Shown piece after piece: positions 34,634 to 43,421 of a stretch of DNA of 64,000 nt. The notes beneath the pieces were generated by a model. It ran no database searches. It was given only the letters and a program-made list of their open reading frames with translations, and was not told the origin of the DNA. The translations under genes and the position numbers were made by a program. The stretch is from NCBI RefSeq assembly GCF_014874095.1, contig NZ_JADBEB010000001.1, forward strand, positions 4,588,001 through 4,652,000, written 5' to 3'. Positions within the stretch are counted from its first letter, which is position 1. Every line of letters begins with the position of its first letter. The stretch is from Plantactinospora soyae. GTDB lineage: Bacteria; Actinomycetota; Actinomycetes; Mycobacteriales; Micromonosporaceae.

Positions 34634-36091
34634 TCACCAGCTCAGCGCCACGTACTTGGCCTCGGTGTATTCCAGCAGGCCGTCCCGGGCACCCTCGCGG
34701 CCCAGCCCGCTCTGCTTCACGCCGCCGAACGGCGCCGCCGGATCGGAGACCAGGCCACGGTTGATCGCCACCATCCCGCTCTCCAGCCGGTCCGCGATCG
34801 CCAGGCCGCGCGCCAGGTCCCGGGTGTAGACGTACGCCGCGAGCCCGTGTTCGGTGTCGTTGGCGGCGGCCACCACCTCGTCGTCGGTGGTGAACGGGAT
34901 CACCCCGGCGACCGGCCCGAAGACCTCCTCGCGGGCGAGCCGGGCCTGCGCGGCGACCCCGTCGAGCACGGTCGGCGGGTAGAAGTACCCGGGACCGTCG
35001 AGCGGTCTGCCGCCGAGCACCACCCGGGCACCTCCGGCGACCGCCTCGGTCACCAACCGGTCGACCTTGTCGACGCTGCGCTGGTCGATCAGGGGACCGC
35101 AGAGCGTCTCCGGCGCGGTGCCGGGGCCGACCGGAAGCGCGGCCATCCGGGCGGCGAGCCCGGCGACGAACTTCTCCCGCAGGCCGTCCTGGACGTAGAT
35201 CCGGTTCGCCGCCGTACAGGCCTGGCCGCCGTTGCGCATCTTGGCGATCATCACGCCGTCCAGGGCGTCGTCGAGGTCCGCGTCGTCGAAGACGATGAAC
35301 GGGGCGTTGCCGCCCAGCTCCATCGAGCACTTCAGCACCTGGTCCGCCGCCTCGCGCAGCAGCAGCCGGCCCACCGGGGTGGAGCCGGTGAAGGAGAGCG
35401 CCCGGACCCGGGGATCGTGCAGCATCGCCGAGACCACCGGTCCGGGATCGCCGGTGGTGACGACGTTGACCACCCCGGCCGGTACGCCCGCCTCGTGCAG
35501 GATCTCCGCGACCGCGTACGCGGTGAGCGGGGTCTCCGCCGCCGGCTTGAGTACCACCGCACAGCCGGCCGCCAGCGCCGGGGCGATCTTGCGGGTCGCC
35601 ATCGCCGCCGGGAAGTTCCACGGTGTCACCAGCACCGCCACCCCGATCGGCTGGTACTGGACCAGGATCCGGTTCGCCCCGCTGGGCGCGACGCTGACGT
35701 CACCGATGACCCGTACCGCCTCCTCGGCGTACCAGCGGAAGAACTCGGCGGCGTACCGGACCTCGCCGTGCGCGTCCGGCAGCGCCTTGCCGTTCTCCAG
35801 CGAGATCAGCGCGGCAAGTTCGTCCTCGCGTTCGATCATCAGCTCGTAGCAGCGCCGAAGGATCTCGGCCCGCTCCCGGGGCGCCCGTGCGGACCAGCCC
35901 GGCCGGGCGGAGGCGGCGGCCGCGACCGCCGCCAGGGCGTCCTGCGGATCCGCGTCCGCCACCGAGGCGAACGGCTGGCCGGTCGACGGGTCCACCACGT
36001 CGAGGCGCCGGCCGCCGCTCGCGGGCCGCCACCCGCCGTCGACGAACAGGTCGGTACGAAGTGTGGTCGGGTCGATCATCGGTTGGTTCAC
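34634..36091 (-). CDS. Aldehyde dehydrogenase (succinate/ketoglutarate semialdehyde type)
   Basis: A 485-residue NAD(P)-dependent dehydrogenase. The GTG at 36091 is preferred to the ATG at 36079 because GGAG precedes it at normal distance and it overlaps the stop of the upstream gene as GTGA. Motifs are VTPWNFPAAM (cofactor), MELGGNAPFIVFDDADLD (general base Glu), GGQACTAANRIYV (nucleophilic Cys) and EEVFGPVAGVIPF. Sequence flavour is GabD/alpha-ketoglutarate-semialdehyde dehydrogenase, which would fit the end of an oxidative sugar-acid route. Confidence 0.92.
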   Translation of the reverse strand: MNQPMIDPTTLRTDLFVDGGWRPASGGRRLDVVDPSTGQPFASVADADPQDALAAVAAAASARPGWSARAPRERAEILRRCYELMIEREDELAALISLENGKALPDAHGEVRYAAEFFRWYAEEAVRVIGDVSVAPSGANRILVQYQPIGVAVLVTPWNFPAAMATRKIAPALAAGCAVVLKPAAETPLTAYAVAEILHEAGVPAGVVNVVTTGDPGPVVSAMLHDPRVRALSFTGSTPVGRLLLREAADQVLKCSMELGGNAPFIVFDDADLDDALDGVMIAKMRNGGQACTAANRIYVQDGLREKFVAGLAARMAALPVGPGTAPETLCGPLIDQRSVDKVDRLVTEAVAGGARVVLGGRPLDGPGYFYPPTVLDGVAAQARLAREEVFGPVAGVIPFTTDDEVVAAANDTEHGLAAYVYTRDLARGLAIADRLESGMVAINRGLVSDPAAPFGGVKQSGLGREGARDGLLEYTEAKYVALSW

Positions 36092-37392
36092 CTGTCTCCG
36101 GTCGCTGGCTGGGGTGTGCCGGGCAGCAGCCCGGTCAGGTCTCCGGCGAAGGCCGCCCCGACGATCCGGCGCAGCTGCGTGGCGTCCAGCGGCCGGGGAT
36201 TGTTGTCGACCAGCCGGGCCGCCGTCATGCCCTGCTCGGCGGCCCAGTCGAGCCGGTCCGCGCCGAGCCCCAGTTCGGCCAGGTCGCGCGGGATCCCAAC
36301 GGCGCCGAGCAACTCCGCCACCCGGTGCACGGCGGCACGGGCCCGGTCGAACTCGCCCGTATCCGGCCCGGCCGGATCCGGCCCGGCCGGTACGCCAAGT
36401 GCCGCCGCGACCTCGGCGAACTCCGAGACCCGGGCCGGCAGGTTGTAGGCCATCACGTACGGCAGCAGCGCACCCACCCCGGCGCCGTGCGGGGTGTGCG
36501 TCGCCGCGCCGATCGGATACTGCAGGGCGTGCGCGGCGGCGGTGCCGGCGGTGCCGAGCGCCAGCCCGCCGTAGAGCGCGGCGAGGTGCAACTCGTGCCG
36601 GGCGGTCCGGTCGGTCCCGTCCCGGTCGGCGGCGACCAGGCTCCGACCGATCAGCTCCATCCCGGCCAGCGCGTAGCTGTCGGTCAGCAGCGACTTGCCG
36701 ACGAATACCCGCTCGGTGCCGAGCAGCGGAGTGGGCTCCCGCCGGACGGCGGTGAACGCCTCGACGCAGTGCGTCAGCGCGTCCGCGGCGGCGTGCGCGG
36801 TCAACGGTCGGGGACAGCTGTACGTCAGCTCGGGATCCACCAGCGCGGTGTGCGGGATCAGGTACGGGCTGGAGATCCCGACTTTCATCTCCCGATCCGG
36901 ATCGGCGAGTACGGCTACCGGGGTGACCTCGGATCCGGTGCCCGCCGTCGTCGGTACGGCCACCACCGGCAGGGCCGGCCCGGGAACCTTGAACTCGCCG
37001 TAGTAGTCCCGGGGATGTCCACCGTGCACCAACAGCAGCGAGACGACCTTGGCGTGGTCGATGCAGCTGCCGCCGCCGATCCCGACCACCACGTCGACGG
37101 TCTTTCCGGCCAGCCCGTTGACGCAGTCCACGATCGTGCCGGTGGGCAGCTCCGCCGCGACCGCGGCGAAGACCTCGACGCGCACGCCCGACGCCCGCAG
37201 GTCGGCGACCATCTCCCGGAACTCCGGCTGCTCCGCCATCCGGCCGTCGGTGCAGACCAGGGCGTTGCCGCCGAGCGAGGCGACGATCCGACCCAGCCCG
37301 TGCCGCTGACCCGGCCCGAAGACGATCTGTCGTGCCCCCCGGAGCAGCCCGTACGGTCCGGCTGCGCTCCTCTGGCCGTTCTTTTCGCTCAT
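36088..37392 (-). CDS. Iron-dependent alcohol dehydrogenase / maleylacetate reductase-like
   Basis: A 434-residue group III dehydrogenase. It has the nucleotide-binding GIGGGSCIDHAKVVSLLL, the PTTAGTGSEVTPVAVL stretch and the metal site residues in HAAADALTHCVEAF, HALQYPIGAATHTPHGAG and later. The start overlaps the stop of the Ldh2 gene (ATGA) and its stop overlaps the aldehyde dehydrogenase start (GTGA), so the three enzymes form a coupled unit. It could oxidise an alcohol to the aldehyde used by its neighbour. Confidence 0.9.
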   Translation of the reverse strand: MSEKNGQRSAAGPYGLLRGARQIVFGPGQRHGLGRIVASLGGNALVCTDGRMAEQPEFREMVADLRASGVRVEVFAAVAAELPTGTIVDCVNGLAGKTVDVVVGIGGGSCIDHAKVVSLLLVHGGHPRDYYGEFKVPGPALPVVAVPTTAGTGSEVTPVAVLADPDREMKVGISSPYLIPHTALVDPELTYSCPRPLTAHAAADALTHCVEAFTAVRREPTPLLGTERVFVGKSLLTDSYALAGMELIGRSLVAADRDGTDRTARHELHLAALYGGLALGTAGTAAAHALQYPIGAATHTPHGAGVGALLPYVMAYNLPARVSEFAEVAAALGVPAGPDPAGPDTGEFDRARAAVHRVAELLGAVGIPRDLAELGLGADRLDWAAEQGMTAARLVDNNPRPLDATQLRRIVGAAFAGDLTGLLPGTPQPATGDR

Positions 37393-38480
37393 CGGCGCTC
37401 GCTCTCCGCTCTTTCCGGGATGGTTCCGTGGCTGTCCGCCGGTGTTGCCGCGCTCTCCTGGACGGCGGGGTACGTCCGCGCGGAGTCGTGCAGGGTCTCC
37501 AGGTGCCGCCACACCTCGTCGGCGACCTCGATGCCCCGCTGCGCAGCGAGCCCGCTGCGCAGCCGGGACCGGTCGCCCGGGACCTGCACCGGGGCGTCAC
37601 CGGTCGGCTCGGTGTCCCGGACCGCCTGTAGATACGCCCCGATCGACTCCACCACGGTCGAGGGTGGCCGGTCGAAGACGATGAACAGGTCGCCCTTGGA
37701 ACTGGGCTGGTCGGAGTCGAGGGTGCCGCGTACCGCCGTACCGGTCGCCGAGGCGGTGAGCGTCGCGACCAGCACCTCCAGGGTGAGCGCCAGCGCGTAC
37801 CCCTTGGCCTCGCCGAACGGTGCGATCGAGCCGGCGGTCGCGGCCCGGGCGTCGGTGGTCGGTTCGCCCGCCGCGTCCAGTGCCCAGCCCGGCGGCAGCG
37901 GCAGGCCCCGGTTCGCGTAGTCGTGGATCTTGCCCATCGACACCAGCCCGGTGGCCATGTCGAGGACCAGTGGATGCGGCTGGGCCGGTACCCCGATCGC
38001 GATCGGGTTCGTTCCGATCATCGCCCGCCGGCCGCCCCACGGATGCACCAGCGCCTCACTGGTGCAGGTGGCGATCGCGACCTGACCGGCCAGGGCGACC
38101 TGCTCGACGTACCAGCTCAGCATGCCGAGGTGGTTGTTGTGCCGGATCACCGCCGCCGCCACCCCGGTGCTCCGGGCCCGTTCCCGGACCGCGTCCAGCG
38201 CGGACATCGCCACCACCGGTCCGAGACCCTGCTCCCCGTCCACCCGCAGCAGCGCGGTGCCGTTCCAGTCGTGCCGGCCGGTCGCCAACGGATCGGCGAC
38301 GCCGGTCCGGAGCCGCTCGACGATCCGGCGCAGCCGGAACACCCCGTGCGACGGATGTCCGCGCAGTTCGGCGGCGATCAGCAGGTCGGACTGGAGTCGC
38401 GCGGCCCGGTCGGGCACGTCGTGCGCGTGGAGGATTTCGCGGACCATCCGGCGGAGCCGGGTGACCTCGACGAGAGCCAT
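37389..38480 (-). CDS. Malate/L-lactate dehydrogenase family oxidoreductase (Ldh2)
   Basis: A 363-residue NAD(P)-dependent dehydrogenase of the MDH2/Ldh2 fold: ELRGHPSHGVFRLRRIVERL near residue 38, VIRHNNHLGMLSWYVEQ with the catalytic His, IGTNPIAIGVPA and VLDMATGLVSMGKI. Relatives act on malate, sulfolactate, ureidoglycolate or 2,3-diketogulonate. GGAG lies eight bases before the ATG. It follows the binding-protein gene after an 81-base gap that contains strong palindromes. Confidence 0.9.
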   Translation of the reverse strand: MALVEVTRLRRMVREILHAHDVPDRAARLQSDLLIAAELRGHPSHGVFRLRRIVERLRTGVADPLATGRHDWNGTALLRVDGEQGLGPVVAMSALDAVRERARSTGVAAAVIRHNNHLGMLSWYVEQVALAGQVAIATCTSEALVHPWGGRRAMIGTNPIAIGVPAQPHPLVLDMATGLVSMGKIHDYANRGLPLPPGWALDAAGEPTTDARAATAGSIAPFGEAKGYALALTLEVLVATLTASATGTAVRGTLDSDQPSSKGDLFIVFDRPPSTVVESIGAYLQAVRDTEPTGDAPVQVPGDRSRLRSGLAAQRGIEVADEVWRHLETLHDSARTYPAVQESAATPADSHGTIPERAESERR

Positions 38481-38525
38481 GACGTTGCTCCGAATCGTTC
38501 GTGGTTCGCAGACCTGCCCCGGCGC

Positions 38526-38556
38526 CGGCGGGCGGTTCACCCGCCGACGCGTCGGC
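38526..38556. promoter_or_regulatory. Palindromes after the binding-protein gene
   Basis: CGGCGGG (38526-38532) pairs with CCCGCCG (38540-38546), and the overlapping GCCGACGCGTCGGC (38543-38556) is a perfect 14-bp palindrome. They lie six bases past the stop of the minus-strand binding-protein gene and before the Ldh2 gene. The two structures are mutually exclusive in RNA. Confidence 0.6.
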
Positions 38557-38561
38557 AGGGC

Positions 38562-39644
38562 TCAGGAGGCGCCGGTCGGGGCGAACTCGTTGCTGAACCA
38601 CTGGCTCGGGTCCTTGCCGGCCTCGATGAGCCCGGACCTGACCAACTCGTCGTACGTCTTCTGCCAGGCGGCGGGATCGGTCTGGAGCAGCTTGTCGGCG
38701 CCGCCGGCCTGCCAGGAGTCGACGTAGACGTCCATCGCCTGCTGGGTCACCTTCTGATCCTTGAGGCTGGCCACGTCGTACTCCGAGGAGATGCACTTCT
38801 TGGTCTCGGCGTACCCGTTGGCCTTGTCCGCGATGATCGCCTTCATCGAGGCGGCGACGCCCCGCATGAACCGGCGGATCTGGTCGGCCTTGGCCGGATC
38901 CTTGGCGTTGGCGGCCGAGGTGACGTAGTTGTTCGAGCCGGCCGAGGTCACCGTCGACGGGTCGAACACCACCGCGTCCGGCCGCTGTCCCTGCAGGGTG
39001 AACGCCGTGTCCAGGGAGACGACGTAGCCGTCCAGCTTGCGGCTCTCGACCAGGTTGAACACCGCCGGGGTCAGCCCGACGACCTGGCGCTTCAGCGCTT
39101 CGGGCTTCAGCCCGGCGGAGGCGAGCACCAGATCGAGGGTCACCTTCGTGGAGCCGCCGGTCGAACCCACGCCCATGGTCTTGCCGTTCATCGAGGCCGC
39201 CGTGTCCAGCGGACGCTCGCGGTGCGACACGACGCGCAGCGTCGAACCGCCCTTCTGTACGGCGCCGACGTTCACGATCGGCGCGCCGGTGATGATCGAC
39301 TGCATGGTGTCGGTGTCACCGGGACGGACCAGCAGGCCGGTGCCGGCCATGACCGCCTGGACCCCGGCGGGAGCACCGTTGATGTACTGGAACTCGACGT
39401 CCAGCCCCTCCTTGGCGAAGTGGCCGCAGGTCTGGGCGACCAGTTCGGCCGCCCAGGTCAGCCCGGCGGTCGGCACGTTGGTCAGGAAGGTGACCTTCTG
39501 AAGTCCCTCGGTCTCGCCGCCCGCCTCGGAGCCGCCGCAGGCGGTCAACGCCAGCACCGCGCTCAGGCAGAGGGCGGCGCCCGCCCGGAACGCGTACCCA
39601 CGCCGCCGAGCCGCCGGCGTGCCGGAATGATCCAGCACGGTCAT
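38562..39644 (-). CDS. NMT1/SsuA-type substrate-binding lipoprotein (paralogue 1)
   Basis: A 360-residue binding protein with lipobox LTAC (Cys36). The mature part follows the NMT1/SsuA-like fold: VTFLTNVPTAGLTWAAELVA, GDTDTMQSI, IVNVGAVQKGG, KTMGVGSTGGSTKVTLDLVL and RQVVGL followed by VSLDT. It ends with AGKDPSQWFS. AAGGAGA precedes the ATG. It is clearly related to the binding proteins at 45882 and 51625, but no permease or ATPase lies in this cluster. A divergent IclR gene begins at 39781. Confidence 0.9.
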   Translation of the reverse strand: MTVLDHSGTPAARRRGYAFRAGAALCLSAVLALTACGGSEAGGETEGLQKVTFLTNVPTAGLTWAAELVAQTCGHFAKEGLDVEFQYINGAPAGVQAVMAGTGLLVRPGDTDTMQSIITGAPIVNVGAVQKGGSTLRVVSHRERPLDTAASMNGKTMGVGSTGGSTKVTLDLVLASAGLKPEALKRQVVGLTPAVFNLVESRKLDGYVVSLDTAFTLQGQRPDAVVFDPSTVTSAGSNNYVTSAANAKDPAKADQIRRFMRGVAASMKAIIADKANGYAETKKCISSEYDVASLKDQKVTQQAMDVYVDSWQAGGADKLLQTDPAAWQKTYDELVRSGLIEAGKDPSQWFSNEFAPTGAS

Positions 39645-39726
39645 ATTCGGTCTCCTTCTCGAAAAGCCGAGGCGGTTCTGGTCGGCCCTCGCCGGTACCC
39701 GGCCCCGGTGGTCCCCGGCCGCCTGC

Positions 39727-39739
39727 GTGCACCCTGCAC
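39727..39739. promoter_or_regulatory. 13-bp palindrome GTGCACCCTGCAC, candidate IclR operator
   Basis: GTGCA-CCC-TGCAC lies in the divergent gap between the binding-protein gene and the IclR gene, just downstream of a minus-strand TTGACA (39748-39743). A closely similar palindrome (GTGCTGCCAGCAC) lies upstream of the paralogous binding-protein gene at 47060-47072. Confidence 0.55.
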
Positions 39740-39742
39740 CCT

Positions 39743-39748
39743 TGTCAA
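39743..39748 (-). promoter_or_regulatory. -35 element TTGACA of the binding-protein/Ldh2 operon
   Basis: A perfect TTGACA on the minus strand, about 100 bases upstream of the binding-protein start, with the 13-bp palindrome directly downstream where a repressor would interfere. No good -10 is evident. Confidence 0.4.
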
Positions 39749-39780
39749 CCGGGCCCTCCGGCGCTAGCCTCCGTTCCGAC

Positions 39781-40518
39781 ATGCGGAACCAAGGTTCATC
39801 CCTCACTCGGGCCCTCTCCCTGCTCGACGCGTTCGACAAGGGCGACGGGGAGCTCACCCTGACCGAACTCGCCGACCGGGCCGGGCTGCCGAAGTCGACC
39901 GCGCACCGACTGGTCGGCGACCTCGTCAGGTGGCGGGCCCTGGAGCGTACGCCGAACGGACTGCGGCTCGGGATGCGACTGTTCGAACTCGGACACCTGG
40001 TGCCATCGCCCCGGGAACTGCGCGATATCGCCCTGCCTTATCTGGAGGATCTGCACACCACCACCCGCAAGACGGTGAATCTCGCGGTACGCGACGGGAT
40101 CGACATCGTCTATGTCGAGAAGCTGCTCGCGCCGAACGAGCCGGTGCCGCACTCGCGGGCCGGCGGGCGGCTGCCGATGCACTGCACCGCGCTGGGCAAG
40201 GCGATCCTGGCCTACTCGACCCCGGGGCTGCTCGACGAGGTGGTGGCGGCGGGGCTGCGCCGGATGACCCCGAAGACCATCCAGGATCCGAAGGCGTTAC
40301 GCGCGGAGCTGGCCACCGTACGCGAGCGCAGGATCGCGTACGACGTCGAGGAGTCCCGGATCGGGCTGCACTGCGTGGCGGCACCGCTCTTCGACCGCCG
40401 GGGCGAGATCGTGGCCGCCGTCTCGGTGACCGGGATGCAGAGCCGGTCCACGGCGCGGCAGCTCGCACCCGCCGTACTCACCGCCTCGCTCTCGCTGTCC
40501 CGGCAACTCGGCGCCTGA
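39781..40518 (+). CDS. IclR-family transcriptional regulator
   Basis: A 245-residue regulator. The winged helix (about residues 5-65) has LTLTELADRAGLPKSTAHRL, and the effector domain includes NLAVRDGIDIVYVEKLL, MHCTALGKAILAYS and IAYDVEESRIGLHCVAAPLF. TAGCCT at 39765-39770 lies ten bases before the ATG with no ribosome site, so a near-leaderless transcript is likely. It is divergent from the binding-protein operon and probably controls it in response to a pathway acid. Confidence 0.92.
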   Translation: MRNQGSSLTRALSLLDAFDKGDGELTLTELADRAGLPKSTAHRLVGDLVRWRALERTPNGLRLGMRLFELGHLVPSPRELRDIALPYLEDLHTTTRKTVNLAVRDGIDIVYVEKLLAPNEPVPHSRAGGRLPMHCTALGKAILAYSTPGLLDEVVAAGLRRMTPKTIQDPKALRAELATVRERRIAYDVEESRIGLHCVAAPLFDRRGEIVAAVSVTGMQSRSTARQLAPAVLTASLSLSRQLGA

Positions 40519-40639
40519 GCCTGCGGCCCGACGGCCGCATGCCGCTGCCGTTCCGGGGAAAGTCCGGGTAGAGCCCTTCACCGAAGACGCCCATCGCGAG
40601 GCAGGCCGGGGCGCGCTCGATACGGACAGGAGGCCGAAA

Positions 40640-41842
40640 ATGGCCGTCAAGACGAAGGCGCGAGCGGGCGTCACGGAGATCCGGCCGTTCACGGTAGAGG
40701 TCCCGGAGGCGGAACTCGAGGCGTTGCGGGCGCGCATCGCGGCCACCCGCTGGCCCGAGAAGGAGACCGTCGGCGATGACTCGCAGGGCGTGCAGTTGGC
40801 GACGATCCAGGCACTCGCCCGCTATTGGCAGGAAGAGTACGACTGGCGCAAGGTCGAGGCGCGACTGAACGCGCTACCGCAGTTCGTGACCGAGATCGAC
40901 GGCCTGGACATCCATTTCATCCATGTCCGTTCGAAGCACGAAGACGCGTTGCCGCTCATCGTCACGCACGGATGGCCGGGCTCGATCATCGAGCAACTGA
41001 AGATCATCGACCCGCTCACCAATCCCACGGCGCACGGCGCGAACGCGTCGGACGCCTTCCACCTGGTGATTCCGTCGCTTCCGGGCTACGGGTTCTCCGG
41101 TAAGCCGACCACCACCGGCTGGGATCCGGCCCACGTCGCGCGCGCCTGGACAGAGTTGATGCGGCGTCTGGGCTACTCGCGGTTCGTGGCGCAGGGCGGC
41201 GACTGGGGCGCGATGATAACGGACCTGATGGCGCTGGAGGCGCCTCCGGAACTGCTCGGCATCCACTCCAACATGCCCGGTGCCGTCCCGCCCGACCTTG
41301 ACAAGGCGCTCCTGGCCGGCAATCCGCCGCCATCCGGCCTTCCGGCCGAGGAGAAGCACGCGGCCGACCAGTTGGCCTTCTTCTATCAGCGCATCGCCTA
41401 CGCCCTCGAAATGGGAACGCGCCCGCAGACGCTGACCGCATTCGCGGACTCGCCCGTCGGCATGGCCGCCTTCATGATCGACCACGACGCGAAGAGTCTG
41501 GAGCTGATCTCGCAGGTCTTCGCCGGACAGCCCAGGGGTATCAGTCGAGACGACATACTGGACAACGTCACGCTCTTCTGGTTGACGAACACCGCGATCT
41601 CCGCGGCCCGGCTCTACGCGGAGAACAAGCTGCCCTTCCTCTCCGCCAAGGGCGTATCCATTCCGGTCGCCGTCAGCGCCTTTCCCGACGAGCTCTATCA
41701 GGCCCCGCGGAGTTGGGCGGAACAGTCGTATCCCAACCTCATCTACTACAACAAGCTCGACAAGGGCGGGCACTTCGCGGCCTGGGAACAGCCGCAGCTG
41801 CTGTCGGAAGAGCTTCGTGCCGGCTTCCGGTCGCTCCGCTGA
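40640..41842 (+). CDS. Epoxide hydrolase (alpha/beta hydrolase with EHN domain)
   Basis: A 400-residue protein with the N-terminal epoxide-hydrolase lid domain (about residues 12-120: IRPFTVEVPEAELEALRARI, LPQFVTEIDGLDIHFIH) and an alpha/beta hydrolase core. The oxyanion motif is HGWPGS, the nucleophile Asp is in QGGDWG, and the His is in KGGHFAAWEQP. It lacks a signal peptide. AGGAGG lies upstream of the ATG. Part of its 3' end is repeated downstream. Role outside the neighbouring operons is likely detoxification or catabolism of an epoxide. Confidence 0.92.
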   Translation: MAVKTKARAGVTEIRPFTVEVPEAELEALRARIAATRWPEKETVGDDSQGVQLATIQALARYWQEEYDWRKVEARLNALPQFVTEIDGLDIHFIHVRSKHEDALPLIVTHGWPGSIIEQLKIIDPLTNPTAHGANASDAFHLVIPSLPGYGFSGKPTTTGWDPAHVARAWTELMRRLGYSRFVAQGGDWGAMITDLMALEAPPELLGIHSNMPGAVPPDLDKALLAGNPPPSGLPAEEKHAADQLAFFYQRIAYALEMGTRPQTLTAFADSPVGMAAFMIDHDAKSLELISQVFAGQPRGISRDDILDNVTLFWLTNTAISAARLYAENKLPFLSAKGVSIPVAVSAFPDELYQAPRSWAEQSYPNLIYYNKLDKGGHFAAWEQPQLLSEELRAGFRSLR

Positions 41843-41902
41843 CGTCGCGCGTTCGAGCTCGCCTGCTCCGCCGGGACCGCCTGCTCCGCTGACGTCGCGC
41901 GT
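41833..41902. repeat. 20-bp direct repeat, 50 bp apart, at the epoxide hydrolase 3' end
   Basis: GCTCCGCTGACGTCGCGCGT occurs at 41833-41852, covering the stop codon, and exactly again at 41883-41902. The sequence between them is Cys/Gly-rich filler without a gene. Confidence 0.8.
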
Positions 41903-41931
41903 CCGAGGACGGGTGCCGGCGCGTCGGTCGA

Positions 41932-43362
41932 TCAGGCCCGTTCCAGCATGTCCTTCGTGGTGTTGACGGAGACGGGGACGGGGTAGTCACCGGTCATGCA
42001 CGCGGTGCAGAAGTCGTTCGGCTCGTCGCTGATGGCGCCGAGCATCCGGTCGAGTTCGAGATAGACCAGCGAGTCGACGCCGAGGTAGTCGCGGATCGCG
42101 TCCACGTCGAGGTTCGCGGCGATGAGGGTACTGCGGTCGCCGGTGTCCATGCCGTAGAAGCAGGGCCACCGGTAGGGCGGTGAGCAGATCCGCAGGTGGA
42201 TCGCTGTCGCACCGGCCTCGCGCAGCATCCGCATGGTTCCCCGGAGCGTGGTGGCTCGAATGATCGAGTCCTCGACGACCACCAGCCGTTGCCCGGCGAC
42301 GTTCTCGATGATCGGGTTCAACTTGATCCGGACCGCGTTGTCCCGCAGCTCCTGGGTGGGCGCGATGAAGGTCCGACCGATGTACCGGTTCTTGATCCAA
42401 CCGTCGCCGTACGGGATGCCGGACTGCTGGGCGAACCCCTGGGCACCGGGGATACCGGACTCGGGCACCGGCACCACGAGGTCGGCGTCGACCGGTGCCT
42501 GCACGGCGAGCTGCATGCCCATCCGCTTGCGGGCGCCGTGCACGCCCTGCCCGCGCAGTACGCCGTCGGGCCGGGCGAAGTAGACGAACTCGAACGAGCA
42601 GAGCGTCGGGTTGATGGTGGCGGACGGGAAGGGGCGGACGGACCGGACACCGGACGCGTCGATGACCACCATCTCGCCGGGTTCGACCTCTCGTACCACC
42701 TTGGCACCCACGACGTCGAGGGCCGGCGTCTCCGAGGCGAGGACCCAGCCCTGCGGAAGCTGCCCGAGGAACAGCGGACGGAAACCATTGGGGTCCCGGA
42801 CGCCGATCAGCCGGTCCTCATCCATGATCACGAAGGAGAAGGCGCCCCGGAGGCGGGGGAGCACCCGGGCCAGTGCCCGTTCGAGCGGGTCCGCGTCGCC
42901 GAGGGCATCCGGCGCGGCGAGTTCGGCGATCAGGTGTTCGGCGACCAGGTCGCTGTCGCTGCCGACCGTGCCCGGCGCCAGCCCCAGCTCCTGCGCCAGC
43001 TCGGGTGTGTTGACCAGGTTGCCGTTGTGCGCGAGGGCGAACTGGACCTCCTGGGCCGTCCGGTACGACGGTTGGGCATTCTGCCAGGCGCTGGCTCCGG
43101 TGGTGGAGTACCGGGTGTGCCCAATCGCCAGATGGCCCCGCAGCGCCTCGAGCCGGTGGTGGTCGAAGACGGTCGACACCAGACCCATGTCCTTGTTGAC
43201 CCAGATCTTGGTGCCCTCGCTGACGGCCATTCCCGCCGACTCCTGGCCCCGATGTTGCAGGGCGTACAGGCCGAGGTACGTGATGTGCGAAACGGGCTGT
43301 TCCGGCGCCCGTACCCCGAAAACGCCGCAGGCTTCCTTGATTACGTCGCCGCCATCTCCCAC
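41932..43362 (-). CDS. purF: Amidophosphoribosyltransferase paralogue (PurF-like, Fe-S type)
   Basis: A 476-residue PurF from GTG 43362. The short propeptide would be removed before Cys12 of CGVFG, the glutaminase nucleophile. Family motifs include YALQHRGQESAG, HTRYSTTGAS and AHNGNLVN. Four Cys suited to a 4Fe-4S cluster are visible in TLCSFEFVYFARPDG, RWPCFYGMD and NDFCTACMTGDYP. The PRPP loop reads VVVEDSIIRATTLRG, instead of the usual VVDDSIVRGTT, so one acidic residue and the loop Gly are changed. No purine genes are nearby, so a second, specialised PurF copy is likely; loss of PRPP transfer activity is possible. Confidence 0.88.
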   Translation of the reverse strand: MGDGGDVIKEACGVFGVRAPEQPVSHITYLGLYALQHRGQESAGMAVSEGTKIWVNKDMGLVSTVFDHHRLEALRGHLAIGHTRYSTTGASAWQNAQPSYRTAQEVQFALAHNGNLVNTPELAQELGLAPGTVGSDSDLVAEHLIAELAAPDALGDADPLERALARVLPRLRGAFSFVIMDEDRLIGVRDPNGFRPLFLGQLPQGWVLASETPALDVVGAKVVREVEPGEMVVIDASGVRSVRPFPSATINPTLCSFEFVYFARPDGVLRGQGVHGARKRMGMQLAVQAPVDADLVVPVPESGIPGAQGFAQQSGIPYGDGWIKNRYIGRTFIAPTQELRDNAVRIKLNPIIENVAGQRLVVVEDSIIRATTLRGTMRMLREAGATAIHLRICSPPYRWPCFYGMDTGDRSTLIAANLDVDAIRDYLGVDSLVYLELDRMLGAISDEPNDFCTACMTGDYPVPVSVNTTKDMLERA

Positions 43363-43369
43363 TGGTCCG

Positions 43370-43375
43370 ACTATA
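43370..43375 (-). promoter_or_regulatory. -10 element TATAGT of a leaderless purF promoter
   Basis: TATAGT on the minus strand ends seven bases before the GTG start at 43362, and no ribosome site lies between. This explains translation from GTG and suggests the purF paralogue has its own promoter despite the enolase-type gene 59 bases upstream. Confidence 0.55.
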
Positions 43376-43421
43376 CGGCCGACATGATCGTCGCGCCGGA
43401 CGACGGGCAGGAGCCGGCGGT

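Noticed and set aside
34634-37600. Single 988-codon frame that would fuse the aldehyde dehydrogenase to an upstream protein
   Set aside because: The upstream 500 codons are an Arg/Gly-rich out-of-frame reading of the Fe-alcohol dehydrogenase gene. The GTGA junction at 36091 gives the true start.
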